Assembly (NCBI GenBank): GCA_030062745.1 | Contig: CP099852.1 | Location: 19,153,949-19,217,948, forward strand | DNA length: 64,000 nucleotides | Reading direction: 5' to 3' | Origin: Capitulum mitella | Taxonomy: Eukaryota; Arthropoda; Thecostraca; Pollicipedomorpha; Pollicipedidae | Shown here: positions 45,659 through 55,944 of the stretch, piece after piece | Numbering within the stretch: position 1 is the first letter of the stretch | Layout: each line of letters starts with the position of its first letter | The notes under the pieces: generated by a model | What the model was told of the DNA's origin: nothing | What the model saw: the letters and a program-made list of their open reading frames with translations, nothing else | The model's database searches: none | Made by a program: the position numbers and the translations under genes

Positions 45659-46119
45659 GTCGGACCTGAAATGGAAGAATAAGGGTAGCTTGTTAATGTT
45701 ACTGCTTTGTGTCTTTTCTGCTTCCGGCCATCTCCAATTTTGCATCGGAGTAACACTTCAAAGATGTTTGTAACACTTTTAGAACGTTTCTTTGAAATTC
45801 GGATAAACCGTGGCATGACCCTTTCAGAGCACGTACCGAACTCTCAGGTCAGAGGGAATGGGAATATCTCATTGCTCGCCGTCTCCTCATTTTTTTGCCG
45901 TCATCGTAATGTTGTTATAGAATTTCGGTCGATGAACTATGCTTCTGTAGCTTCCTAACGGGTAGCCACTATGAAATGAGACACATTATTTACGGCAATG
46001 TCTCTGGAACCACTGCCGATTCTTTAATGTCATTTGGCACACACATGGTCAACATCTTGGGAAACATGTGTCTGAAATTACTTCTTGTATGTATTCTGTG
46101 GCAAGCATGGTGTCGCCAA

Positions 46120-46400
46120 ATAACTATATACAGGGCAACGATATACAGGGCCAGGGAAAAGGTGCCAATCAATGGCGATATCAAACAGCAGGGAAACGGA
46201 AAATGGGCCGTCAAAATACCAGCTGGTTTGACGAAGCGCCTGGTCCACACCGCTTGTGATAAAGTCGGCGTGTCTCAGAGGCTGCTGGCTAGCAAATTAA
46301 GAATTCCGAGATCGTACATCCAAGAGATTCCGAAAGAAGCTGGATTGCAGTATTGAAAGAGGCCCTGTAGCAGATTTCTAACTGCCTGCGTGATAGTTGA
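46120..46400 (+). pseudogene. Tc1/mariner-type transposase HTH fragment
   Basis: The plus-strand frame includes LTKRLVHTACDKVGVSQRLL, ASKLRIPRSYIQEIPKEAGL and QY, then a stop where related proteins continue with KRxxxP. This matches the paired-like helix-turn-helix of Tc1/mariner transposases (pattern KVGVSQRxLAxKxxVxxSxIxxILK). No DDE domain follows. Confidence 0.5.
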
Positions 46401-46552
46401 ACTAGTGACGACCTCGCTCGTGCTAGTCTCTCTCGCGAGTCAGTCACGGGGAAAATCTTTCTAAGTCCAACTTCTGTTCACTTCAGTCATTCGCCAAACA
46501 CCTACACCGGCACGTACACCATACGGAGATCCTTCCACTATGCCTTCAAAAT

Positions 46553-46644
46553 CACAAGTGTCTACATGCGTGACGACGAGCGGGGTCAACCGTTCGTCGT
46601 CACGCATGTAGACACTTGTGTAACGAGCGGGGTCAACCGCTCGT
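46553..46644. repeat. Two adjacent hairpins with the same GGTCAA loop
   Basis: The first has 31-bp arms 46553-46583 and 46590-46620 with a single mismatch and a six-nt loop GGTCAA. The second has 8-bp arms ACGAGCGG/CCGCTCGT at 46623-46630 and 46637-46644 with the same loop. The tips of both are near-identical, so the small one looks like a partial copy of the large one. Confidence 0.9.
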
Positions 46645-46650
46645 CAACGC

Positions 46651-47158
46651 CTAGTCATAAGTGAACATGCTAAACAGAAGGGGCCCCGGGGCAGAGCCCT
46701 GGAAGACTTCCATTCCTTTCCAAAGTGGCCGCCACGGCCGCATCCCACTCGAGCTGTCCCTCAGAGACACGCTTTGAGTGTGACCGCCGAGAAAGGCAGC
46801 GAATCACGCGATATCATTCCCCTGTTAGCCTAGTTTTTTGTAGTAATTTGGCATTGCCAATGGCGCAAAAACATTTAGTAAGGTCATTTGCGCAGAAAAG
46901 GGAGATCTTCATACTGTGGGTGGTTATGAGAATGTGGTCGGCCACTGTTACGAGCGTGGCTTCCGTCAAGTGTCGAGAACAGACGCCGTGCTGGGAGCGG
47001 AAGAGAAGATGGTCATAGAACAGATAATTGTGGAGCTGTCGCTGGACAACTTGCTCTTCCGCTATAGAGATCACGGATGCAATTGATCCGGGACGAAAGT
47101 TGGAAGGGTTAGATGGGTCGCCGGTTTTAAGATGGGGTGAATAACGGAGTGTTTCCAA
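46651..47158 (-). pseudogene. CR1-like reverse transcriptase palm fragment
   Basis: The minus-strand reading from 47158 includes LKTGDPSNPSNFRP, ISIAEEQVVQRQL, LLFRSQHG, CANDLTKCF (in place of the usual D-L-S-K-A-F) and AKLLQKTRLT. After an interruption near 46800, GSAPGPLLFSMFTYD (usual VPQGSxLGPLLF) appears at about 46660-46705. Substituted catalytic positions and frame breaks show it is dead. It may derive from the same family as 42721-44140. Confidence 0.6.
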
Positions 47159-47168
47159 GGAGTAGGGT

Positions 47169-47230
47169 GTGCGCCGAATGACCCTGCAGTCGGTGCGCCC
47201 CTAAGCCCCAATAACCAACCAACCAACCAA
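47169..47230 (+). mobile_element. 62-bp 5'-truncated copy of the I-like retrotransposon
   Basis: It matches the last about 60 bp of the element at 22722-29191 (GCGCCGAATGACCCTGCAGT, then the CCCCAATAACCAACC tail), is in the opposite orientation, and is flanked by the 14-bp duplication CCAAGGAGTAGGGT at 47155-47168 and 47231-47244. It inserted just beside the dead CR1-like fragment. Confidence 0.85.
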
Positions 47231-47244
47231 CCAAGGAGTAGGGT

Positions 47245-48170
47245 CATCGAACAGCGTCAGGCATCACGTGATGGTGTGGAGGATGACCCCACCGACAGCA
47301 GGGAAACTGGCCTTTGGCACACGGACGCAGGTACCGTCGGACCCGCAGGCGGAAGAGCTGCCCATGGAGCACAGTGTGCATCCGGGGGTTTCCATGTCGG
47401 TGGGTGATATGGCAAAAGCGCAAGCGCCAACCCGTGGCAGGCGACAGCCAGCGTCGGGAAACATCCTCTGACCGGCTGCCACTGGGTCCGACAGCGACTT
47501 GGGAGTCGATCAGCGCGTCGTCCGACAGTCTGCGGATCTTCTCAGAGGCCGTTCGGATCGCCGACAATAACGCCCCGGGTATTTCGCCAAACCGTGTATG
47601 GTCCCCGCTCACTGATCCTGGTCTGCATGTCCGTCCGCTTGTCACGGCGGTCTGCTGACCGGACAGCGCGGCTAAGATGGCGGCGCTTGTTCGTCCCGTC
47701 CGCCGATGCGAAGCGCACCGCGGCGGCGAGTCACGAACTCCCTGGTGGCGTCAGAGGCAGGGGGAGCTGCAGGGGTGACCGGCTTCGTGAGTGATGATGA
47801 TTTAGACAGATGGTGGGAGTATTCTTCATCACCTGATACGGGAGGGTGGTTAGCAGAAAATCGAGAACTGGTCGCCCCAGAGACCCATGGGGCCTTTCTC
47901 TTGCCTTCGATTTTAGTTTTCTTGGGCCGCTGAAGACAACTATTTCATATATTGGCTTGGCTTTGAACTCACTCGTGTGGGTGCGTGGACAAGACGTTTT
48001 CCTGGGGCTTACTTTCCAAACTTCCAAAAACATCATAATTCTCATCGACTCTGTCGAACACACATTCCATTGGCAAGACTTTTTTCAAACGACAGTATAT
48101 GGTAACAAAGAAACAGACCATCTTGCCCAAAGTTTATATTGTTTGCATCTACAGAATAACGGACCGAATG
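47245..48170. other. GC-rich region, possible retroelement Gag remnant
   Basis: The minus strand is open for 133 codons at 47645-47244 and again across about 47950-47660 (Lys-rich start, then Ser/Pro/Ala-rich). Composition resembles a retrotransposon ORF1, and the decayed reverse transcriptase lies downstream on the same strand, but I see no clean zinc knuckle. The segment 47886-48035 is repeated inverted at about 52345-52498. Confidence 0.25.
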
Positions 48171-48300
48171 TGATCAGCAGGAATCAGAACAGAACGGAAC
48201 AGAACAGATTATATCACGGGTAGAATTGCTGTTCCGCAGTAAGATGGGTGCTGTCTTGATTGACTGCTGCGCCAGGCTGCAGGTGGCGGCAACGGCGTGT

Positions 48301-50475
48301 CTAGCCCTTGCAGTAGCGGCCCTTGCCACAGGGGCGGCAGCCCTTTTTGCCGCCACAGCGGACACAGCAGTAGCCGATATTGCAGCGACGGCAGTAGCCG
48401 TAACATGTCCTCTGACAGGCGCCTGAAAACAGTTTCTTGTTTGACATGTCTCCATAAGCTATGTGCTGCGCATTAGCACATGATTCCTGGACGCATACGG
48501 ATGACCTCAAGGATGATATTTTATGGTCATTTTGGGCGTGTTTAAAGTTTAGGTATTAAATCGTCTTCCTCGCTATAAATAGCTTGTTTTTCCCATTGTA
48601 GCGTGCACGAGATATTGTGACACTTTGTGACGTATGAGGACCAAAATTGTCCTAATAACGTGTGAGTCATGCGAGACAGAGAGATGGGACAAACACCACC
48701 GTGTTCATGGATCATTTTGCTTTTAAAGCTGTATGAAACAGGCATATCTGCCAAAGCTGGCCTTCCAGGTCATTTACCATTGCTGTTCATACTGGTTTGT
48801 TCGGCCTTGACTTCATTTAAATATTAAAAATCTATGGCAAACGTGCCTCTCAGGCAGGATGTTACCGACGAAAAAAATTGTTTTTGTTTAATGAAGTGGC
48901 TGGTATGTCATAATGCTCGTTTTTCATATTTGCCATCTCCCTGGTGACTGAGGAGAAATACGGACAATATTAACTAACGTTATAAAACTAAGGAATGCGA
49001 TTCAAGCGAATGAAGGTAGACTCATCCCTCCTAAAACTGAAACGTATCCTTCGTTTTAATTGCAATAGTTACAGCACCTCCGGATATCAAAGCTGAGAGT
49101 TCTCGAGAACCCTCAAGAGGGAAGGGAAAATGTCAGGAGACTATGGCGGTCATCTAGGTTATGAACGTTTGGCACGTGAATTTTACTTAAATTGTGTTTC
49201 AACTTTAGAGCTACGATGAAAAATTCGGTGATATGTTTCGAAAATATCTGCACCGCATTTAGACCTGGTCTCGCCGAGGACCTTTGCAGATGCGCGGATC
49301 GAGGGTTTACCTAAACCCATTGCCACAGCCACTGCCAAGCGTGAGATACGTACGTTTCGTGATGTAGCGGAGACAGCGGAGCCGGCCAATGCTGTCATAG
49401 CGGCACACGAGACGGTGACCACAGCGCTGGCCCACGCGATAACACTTTTTCGCTGAAAAGCACATGACATGCTCCACGTAAACCAGCCACTACTTGATTA
49501 CCCAGCCATGTGATCGGCGGGGCGAAGAACTGTAGCACGAAACAATAGGCGTCTGTTTGGGTGTGGCATATGTGTGAGCATCCACAGAACTCGATTATCC
49601 CGGACTGCACAGGTCAAAACGAAAAATGTAAGTCCAGGCTGGTGCATTTCCACTCAGTGTGAGAATGATCGCGTATGACTTTTTGTGTCAAATTGTAGGA
49701 ATGCGTCGGAATTGTCGCAGAGCTATCTGATTCACCCTCGTGAGACAAGAGCAGCGAGGAAAGCCAGAGTCGTCGTTATTTCGAGCCTAGAATTCCATAC
49801 GACGGCGAGTCCAGACTGTGACGTCTCATCTCCGCTGTGATCATGGTGATACAATAACGTGACGCTGTCAGTCGCGGCCAACGCTGAGTCCCGGAAAGGT
49901 TCACAACAGGTCGCTGCGCTGCCTCATGTCGACTCACGTGGTGGAGGACGGCAGCAGTAGCCTCGGTGACACGGGCGGCACAGGTGACCTTTGTTGCACC
50001 ATCCCTTGCCTCCCTTACCGCAGTACTTTTTGCGGCCGCCGCCTGGAACAAGGACAGTAGCACCGGCTGCGTCACGAAAAAAATCCCGAGTGATCCAAAC
50101 CTCTGCGGTTTCGATGGTACTGGACATAGGACAGTCTTGGACACTCGGTCTACAAACACACGGCGGAAATATCTCTTCCTTTCTGACGGCGCCATGCTGG
50201 TGAAGCTCGTGCTGTGTAAGTGCTTACGGCTCCCTCAGTTGCCAAAGACGTTTCTGTTACCGGCGAAAATTGCCAGCGTTGCTGCGTACTGTACAACGGT
50301 AGGTGAACTTCGACTGTACAAAATGCCTCTGCATTGGTCGCTGTCCGGGAATGGCGAGCGATTGTCGCACAGAAGCTGGACGGAGTCCATATACAGATTG
50401 CGACGGACCAACAGAATTACCTTCAACGGCGATTACCACCAGACACAGCAGTAGCAGCAGAGGAAGCAGCCTCAT
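48301..50475 (-). CDS. Secreted Cys-rich basic peptide (candidate antimicrobial), three exons
   Basis: Exons on the minus strand: 50475-50421, 50042-49938, 48422-48301. Both introns are phase 1 with GT-AG borders. Exon 1 is 55 nt, the same length as in the gene at 16056, and encodes the signal peptide MRLLPLLLLLCLVVIAVE. Exon 2 encodes GGRKKYCGKGGKGWCNKGHL and a CRPCHRGYCC end, spacing C-x7-C-x5-C-x2-C-x4-CC, followed by RPPP. Exon 3 encodes a C-x3-C-x3-C-x2-C-x4-CC module (ACQRTCYGYC, RRCNIGYCC) plus a four-Cys extension ending GKGRYCKG and TAG. Product about 93 residues, strongly basic (Lys/Arg). Exon 3 is clearly paralogous to exon 5 of the other gene. Membrane-active or chitin-binding antimicrobial function is inferred from charge, cysteines and secretion. 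Confidence 0.68.
48480..49900. other. Intron 2 of Cys-rich gene 2
   Basis: About 1.5 kb (49937-48423) with no additional Cys-rich exon recognised. Unlike the gene at 16056, no second or third intermediate module was found here. Confidence 0.4.
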
Positions 50476-50522
50476 GGTTGCAGACTACCTGGAGCTTGGT
50501 GCCTCTCCTGTTCACAGCCCAG

Positions 50523-50530
50523 CTTATATA
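50523..50530 (-). promoter_or_regulatory. TATA box of Cys-rich gene 2
   Basis: TATATAAG on the minus strand, 48 nt upstream of the ATG at 50475. The same octamer and nearly the same distance as in Cys-rich gene 1. Confidence 0.65.
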
Positions 50531-50539
50531 CGTCTGTCC

Positions 50540-51590
50540 GTCATGGGGCGAGGGGCAACCACGTCGATCACGTGCAATGGAACAAAGCAAACATGCCGCA
50601 TGACACGACCAGATGACATTTTTCTAATGTCACAGATATTCGAAAGGTGAATCGATCTTTTGGCCATGGCATGAGGCCCCGCTCACGGGTCTCCTGCTTG
50701 TCACAAGGAGAATACTGCGCATTTGGTTAATACGTCGCGGGCTAGGTAGGTACATGGATGGAGGTGTTTCAGATGTCCATCTGGGGGTCTCAAATCTGCC
50801 TGCTTATTTTGAAGGCCCCAACGCTGCTCAGAAAACCATTGTTTTGTTTAACCGAGAGAAGCAACGTAATTACGCCGAGCTGGTGACCAATTTTTGCGTG
50901 ATGGGACTGCATGCTTTCAACAAAAGAAAAAAACGCAATCTGGACTTATGTGGGCTGACATGAAATTAATTTCGCACCACTACCGACAAACAGCGTTTTA
51001 ATGTCGTCGAAAAGTAGCATATGCCTAATGCGAAATTTCATGTCGAATTCTGGTACTGCATTATTACATGTTTTAGACCAAAAGTATCATCAGATGAACG
51101 GAGATCAGCACTGCAGCAATGTCGTTTTGTCTTGGCGGAAGTCTACATTAGCTACATGTAAAAGATCAAACGCAATGTCGTGACTCAAGTCGGCCTGTGA
51201 CCTAAACTGAACTTCGGAAGAATTTTCCGAAAAACATGGTTTGTCACAGCAAAATAATCTGACCTGATCTGTTTCTCCATCAGTAATGACACTGTGTTGT
51301 TCCTGGCATCAGGGGCGTGGTTTCTAACTGTGGGTGCATAAATTTTTGCGGGTGCCCAAACAAGTTGTCAGTTCATTTAATCCAGTGCACGTTCATGGGC
51401 TGAATATCAAGTTTCAAAACTATTACGGCTGCCCGAGCATTACTGTGGATGGCCAGACACCCATGAAGGGGTGAAAACCAAACCCCTGCCCAAGATAACG
51501 ATTGCCTGACTAGGCAAAGGGAAGATAAGGTACCGAGATATAGTGATGGTTCACATTGAGATGGTAAAAAAAGCCTGGTGTCGATGCATT
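50540..51590. other. Unassigned upstream of Cys-rich gene 2
   Basis: No gene recognised; open frames are 60-70 codons without known motifs. Confidence 0.4.
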
Positions 51591-51591
51591 C

Positions 51592-51975
51592 AGCTGTCTC
51601 TGACCAGTGAGACTGGTGTTGGTGGTGTCAGCTGTCTCCGGTCAGTAGGACTGGTGTCGGTGGTGTCAGCTGTCTCCGGTCAGTGGGACTGGTGTCGGTG
51701 GTGTCAGCTGTCTCCGGTCAGTGGGACTGGTGTCGGTGGTGTCAGTTCTCGGGGTATCTTGTCGTGTGGGACTGGTGTCGGTGGTGTCAGCTGTCTCCGG
51801 TCAGTGGGACTGGTGTCAGTGGTGTCAGCTGTCTCCGGTCAGTGGGACTGGTGTCGGTGGTGTCAGCTGTCTCCGGTCTGAGGGACTGGTGTCGGTGGTG
51901 TCAACTGTCTCCGGTCAGTGGGACTGGTGTCGGTGGTGTCAGCTGTCTCCGGTCAGCGGGCCTGGTGTCGCTGAG
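51592..51975. repeat. 38-bp minisatellite, about ten units
   Basis: Tandem units beginning CTGTCTCCGGTCAGTGGGAC and ending GGTGTCGGTGGTGTCAG, 38 bp long. One unit (about 51744-51788) has a longer, divergent 5' half. The last unit is divergent. Because 38 is not a multiple of three, the long frames here are shadows. Confidence 0.9.
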
Positions 51976-52344
51976 GACAGCTGCGCCGTCCCCCAGTACC
52001 GGCGACAGGTCTCGTCACAGTGCTCTGAGGTCGACGATTCTGAGAGGTCAGCTATTTCCCGACTGACGGCTGCCCCCGCAGTGGCGCGCCCTCCCGTCTC
52101 ATAGGGCAAACCACATCCTCGTGCTGCCACCGAACCATTCGCGCCACTGGCCGTGGATGGGTCAGCTGTCACGGGACTGAAATGGTCTCTTTGTTTGATT
52201 TGTTTACACATATTTATTTATGGTGCATATCTCTGGGTTCCACGACACTTGACCTTTATCACCACATCGTCATGCAAATCGCAAAGAATAAACAAACTTT
52301 TGACAGAGTGCCCCTAACAGGCATTGTCTTTCGCGGGCTCGATC

Positions 52345-52498
52345 TTTTGGATACTTCTGGAAATTTGGAAGTAAGTCCTAGTAAAACGTCTTGTTAACGT
52401 TCCAATACGAATGAAGGAGAGACCAGATCGATAGATAAAACACCTGTCTTCAACGGCCCAAGAAAACCAGAATCGTAAGCAAGAGGAAGGTCCCATAT
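52345..52498. repeat. Inverted partner of 47886-48035
   Basis: About 150 bp whose complement resembles 47886-48035. Anchor words are CAAGAAAACCAGAATCGTAAG here and its complement around 47900-47930, and AAGACGTTTT near 47993 against AAAACGTCTT here. Identity is moderate; origin unknown. Confidence 0.5.
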
Positions 52499-52499
52499 G

Positions 52500-54260
52500 T
52501 ATCTGGGCCGATGAGTTTTCAGTTTTTCCTAACCGGCATCTAGAATCATGTAACCAGAAGTACTTCCACCACCTAGCTGTTATCCATCATTCACAACGCA
52601 CAAAACGTTACATTAAATTTCACAAAAGAAAGCTCTTAAAAGAGAAGGCATTAAGCCGTGGTGCACCCTGCTGAGAGAAAAGAAGAAAAATTCCAAAACG
52701 TGTAATCAGACGGCAAGTCATGACATAAATTGGCTTGCCTTTTCTTTTGTTACGTGGGAGAGGCGTATACTCGTCTCCTTGCGTGTTTTTAAGGGCTCTT
52801 TAAAAATGTGCGGGCCACTTCCAGGGTCGATAAGCCTAAACTTGGATCGAAAGACTGGATATGAGTCAGCTGCACGAGTTCTGGGAATGCACGTTCGCAG
52901 TACTGGACTACTTTTCGAAATCATGTTTTCGTTTATTAGGCTTTCGACAGATACCTTTACATGTAAGACAGTCCTGAGCCCAGTTCGCAATGCACAAACC
53001 GCATTTGGCCTCCTAGGTATGCAATGCCAGACCAGACGCCATGCCAGTAAAACACTTGATTTTGACAGCTGCACGCGGCAGACGGTCAAATTATGAATAA
53101 GTTTTGCTCTTCCAGCACTAGCATCCAAACATTTACATCCGCTTTCCCAGCAAGCTTCGTCTACTACCGCCTCGAGCAGTTGCGCTGGCAACTCACGGCG
53201 AAATGATCCAGATTACCAAACTAACTAGTCACCTAAGTAGCTAAAATATTTCTGTCGATTACGATTAATAATCTGCCAGCGTAGGGTCTGTCCGATGACC
53301 TTGGCGCTTGGACAGGCAGGTACACAGTAAAAATCCCCGTCATTGCCTGGTTATAAATAACTTACATTACAATAACCTACGTAGTGCTTGGTTACTAATA
53401 CTCCCCGAAAGGCGCCGTGAGGCCGTAAGGACGCCATACAACAAAAACGCCGCAAAAACGCAGGAACAACTTTCAGTCAGCGGTCATAAGGAACGGCTGA
53501 TTTCGATGTGAAACATCCCTTGCGCAAATCATTGCCAAAATATGCTACCGTGGGCGCAACCAGGGACTAAAAACGTATTCAAGGATGATGGCTTGAGACT
53601 GTGACGGCTTCGGTTTATCTGAATGATGTTTCTAGCGCATCCTGGCAACAGCTGGCGTTCACCAAGAACGCAGAACTGAAAAACTGTACTTTTAGCTTAT
53701 GTCATAAATCATGGCTGCCATCCGGAATATTTATTATATTGTATAGTAGAATGCTGCAAGCAAAAAATCTTACAGGACTCGGCCAATATAACTCCTTCAG
53801 TAGAATCTTTCAAGAGTTTGTTATTTGTGAAACCTTTTATTACAATCTAATTTATCTAATCTTCTATGGCCAAATTATGACAGGATCCGGTACCACTTAG
53901 AAAAACCACCAGCTACCTGGTGACCAACTTTGTGCATGGTAACCAACATTGTTTTTCTCTTTGCGTATGGCATTTTGAAAAGTGAAAAGTATTCCAATGG
54001 CCGTGACTGGGAAGGAGTCCGATGCATTCCGTAAAGCAATCATTTTTGTAACTATATAGACTAATTACGATTAATTAACTACATAGATAACCGCATACCG
54101 TAATCTTAATTAACTACATAGATTAATTAACGACATAGATAACGGCATACCGTAATCTTCAGGGGAGCACAACACAGGGAAATACCACAAATGTGCACCA
54201 AGATGTTCGGAACTAATGTAAGGCTGGGTACCAGAAGCATGATTTCGTTGCATTTATTCG
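52500..54260. other. Unassigned
   Basis: About 1.75 kb with no recognised gene. Frames of about 100 codons occur (52779-53096 plus, 53601-53900 plus) but show no known motif. Two direct copies of a block of about 50 bp (ACATAGATAACCGCATACCG) lie at 54075-54160. Confidence 0.4.
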
Positions 54261-54357
54261 TTTCTTTTTGGCACGCACAGATAACTCACGAAAAGCGGAC
54301 ATTCCCCCTCAGTTAATGGCGGACCAAAACATTGCACAGGCTACCTGTCCACACTGT

Positions 54358-54608
54358 TCAGTAGCAGGCAGTCTGGCAGTTCTGCCTGGACACATTGCTC
54401 CTGTCGTCCGTTTTAAGGCCGTAGAACGGGCGACGGCCCGGTGTGTACCGGCACTTGATGTTGCGTGCGCTACAAGGTGGTCGTCCTACAGCCCGAGACG
54501 AGTCTGTTGTCTGCCGCTGACGATGAACTGGCCGTGCGATCCACCTCCTGGCTCGAACGGTCATAACGGAAAAGTTATTGGCTGATTTTGGAACCTGAAG
54601 TAACGAAC
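54358..54608 (-). CDS. Possible terminal exon with degenerate Kunitz-like domain
   Basis: Minus-strand frame after a possible CAG acceptor near 54600, ending at TGA 54360-54358. The last part reads GRPPCSARNIKCRYTPGRRP, then FYGLKTDDRSNVSRQNCQTA and CY. Compared with the Kunitz pattern (PC...RYxP...C..F.YGGC.GN.N.F.S...C...C), the second Cys, the RYTPGRR stretch, FYG and the final C-x3-C fit, but the W position is Cys and the middle cysteines are missing (GLK in place of GGC). No signal-peptide exon was found upstream. It could equally be a chance frame. Confidence 0.25.
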
Positions 54609-54906
54609 AGTGTGCTTCGAGTATAGCACAGGATAAAGTTTTTTTTAGCGTTTTAACATTATTATCGTTATTATTATTGTATACAGTATTATACAACATT
54701 AACATGAAAGTTATGCGCAAAAAGAGACATTAGGGCCGGACAAATTTGGTCCTGTCTCTCTTTCTCCACCAGAAGACGCGTTAGCTGATACAGTTTACCA
54801 TCCTTCAGTGAAAAGACTCATTGGGTGACTTTCAAAGCGTCCGCAGGTACACCAAGAGCTCCTGGCCCTCTCCAGAGCTTTCTACATTAACTTTAGGTTT
54901 TCTGAC

Positions 54907-55389
54907 TTGACCAGGTACGCTGTGTATCTGGAGGCTCATCGGAGGTCAGGCGCTCCTGTGGCTGTTAGGGGCCCATTGAGGTCCCTGAATTTCAAAGGGC
55001 CACAGACACACCGAGAGCCTCTGGCCCTCTTTGGGATACTCTCTAGATATCTGGAGGGTTTGGCGCCCTATGAAAGCCAGGGCTGCCGGCCGGCCGAGAG
55101 GGCTAGTGTATCCGGGGACCACGGAGAGTCAGGGGACCCTGTGACTGTTATAAAACCGCATTGGGACCCGTGCCTTTCTCAGGGACCCAAATATATAAAG
55201 GACCCCAGGTCTGGTGATAAGTTTCAGAGATCCTCAGGGTATGCACATGAGGTTCTGGTGGACCAGCGGCCTTTTGATGACAACTTTGAATTCGTTATTT
55301 ACGCAGTGTGTACGTTAACACGTATATTTTGTCCCACTTTAGGGGGCCTTGCCGCATACTCGGGCCCCCAAGCAAGATTTTGCTTTTGA
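54907..55389 (+). other. Unrecognised 160-codon open frame
   Basis: Longest open frame in this stretch; the product is Gly/Pro/Arg-rich with no motif I know. The DNA (54800-55260) has a repetitive feel (GGGGACC, GGGCCC-type words) suggestive of an unknown repeat. No upstream promoter or splice context seen. Confidence 0.15.
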
Positions 55390-55944
55390 GGTCAAAATTA
55401 TATGTTTACCCCCCAATTTTTCGGATGGGGCAGCTTCCCTCCTGCCCCGCTCCTTTGGCCTGCAGATGCGGTGGCCTTCTTGCCAACCCTGAACGTCTTA
55501 CCCCACTTTTCGCAAGCGTATTCCTTTCCACTCCTGTGCCATTGTTACAGTGACGCAAAGGTCGTCATCGCTGTAGGCGAGGGACTAGATGCTGTCTTAG
55601 TGTGCGTAGTATTCCACACATGCCTGTCACGGATCGCCTTCTCTTCCTGCTGTTGCGAGGGGGAATTTTCCAGTGAACTGAAGAAGTCAAGATCGCCACA
55701 TCCGTTCCTTTGTATATTTGGGAAGTCTGGATGAATCAAACGGCAATTTGCATAGCTTCAGGTGTCTGCGCGTCTTTGAAGCCAGACGCGCGGACGTCGC
55801 GCCGGGAGTTTTCACCGCGAACGGTCGCGACGCCTCCAGCACCAGCGCCAGCTGCCGCTTCAGGCGTGCTTCACAAGCCTCTCGGCGGCGGCGGCGGCCC
55901 CTCGCGCGCCGTCGCTCAGCGCCCTCCGGCACCGCCGCGGGCGG

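Larger units (their letters stand above)
37886..46030. repeat. Tandem segmental duplication, unit 2
   Basis: Direct repeat of 29630-37640. Contains Gly-rich gene C (intact) and D (dead). It is distinguished by an inserted CR1-like remnant at 42721-44140 and lacks both family-2 TTAA elements. Confidence 0.85.

Noticed and set aside
51543-52104. Trp-Cys-rich repeat frames of 112-127 codons
   Set aside because: The 38-bp minisatellite is not in multiples of three, so units are read in rotating frames; not a conserved protein.
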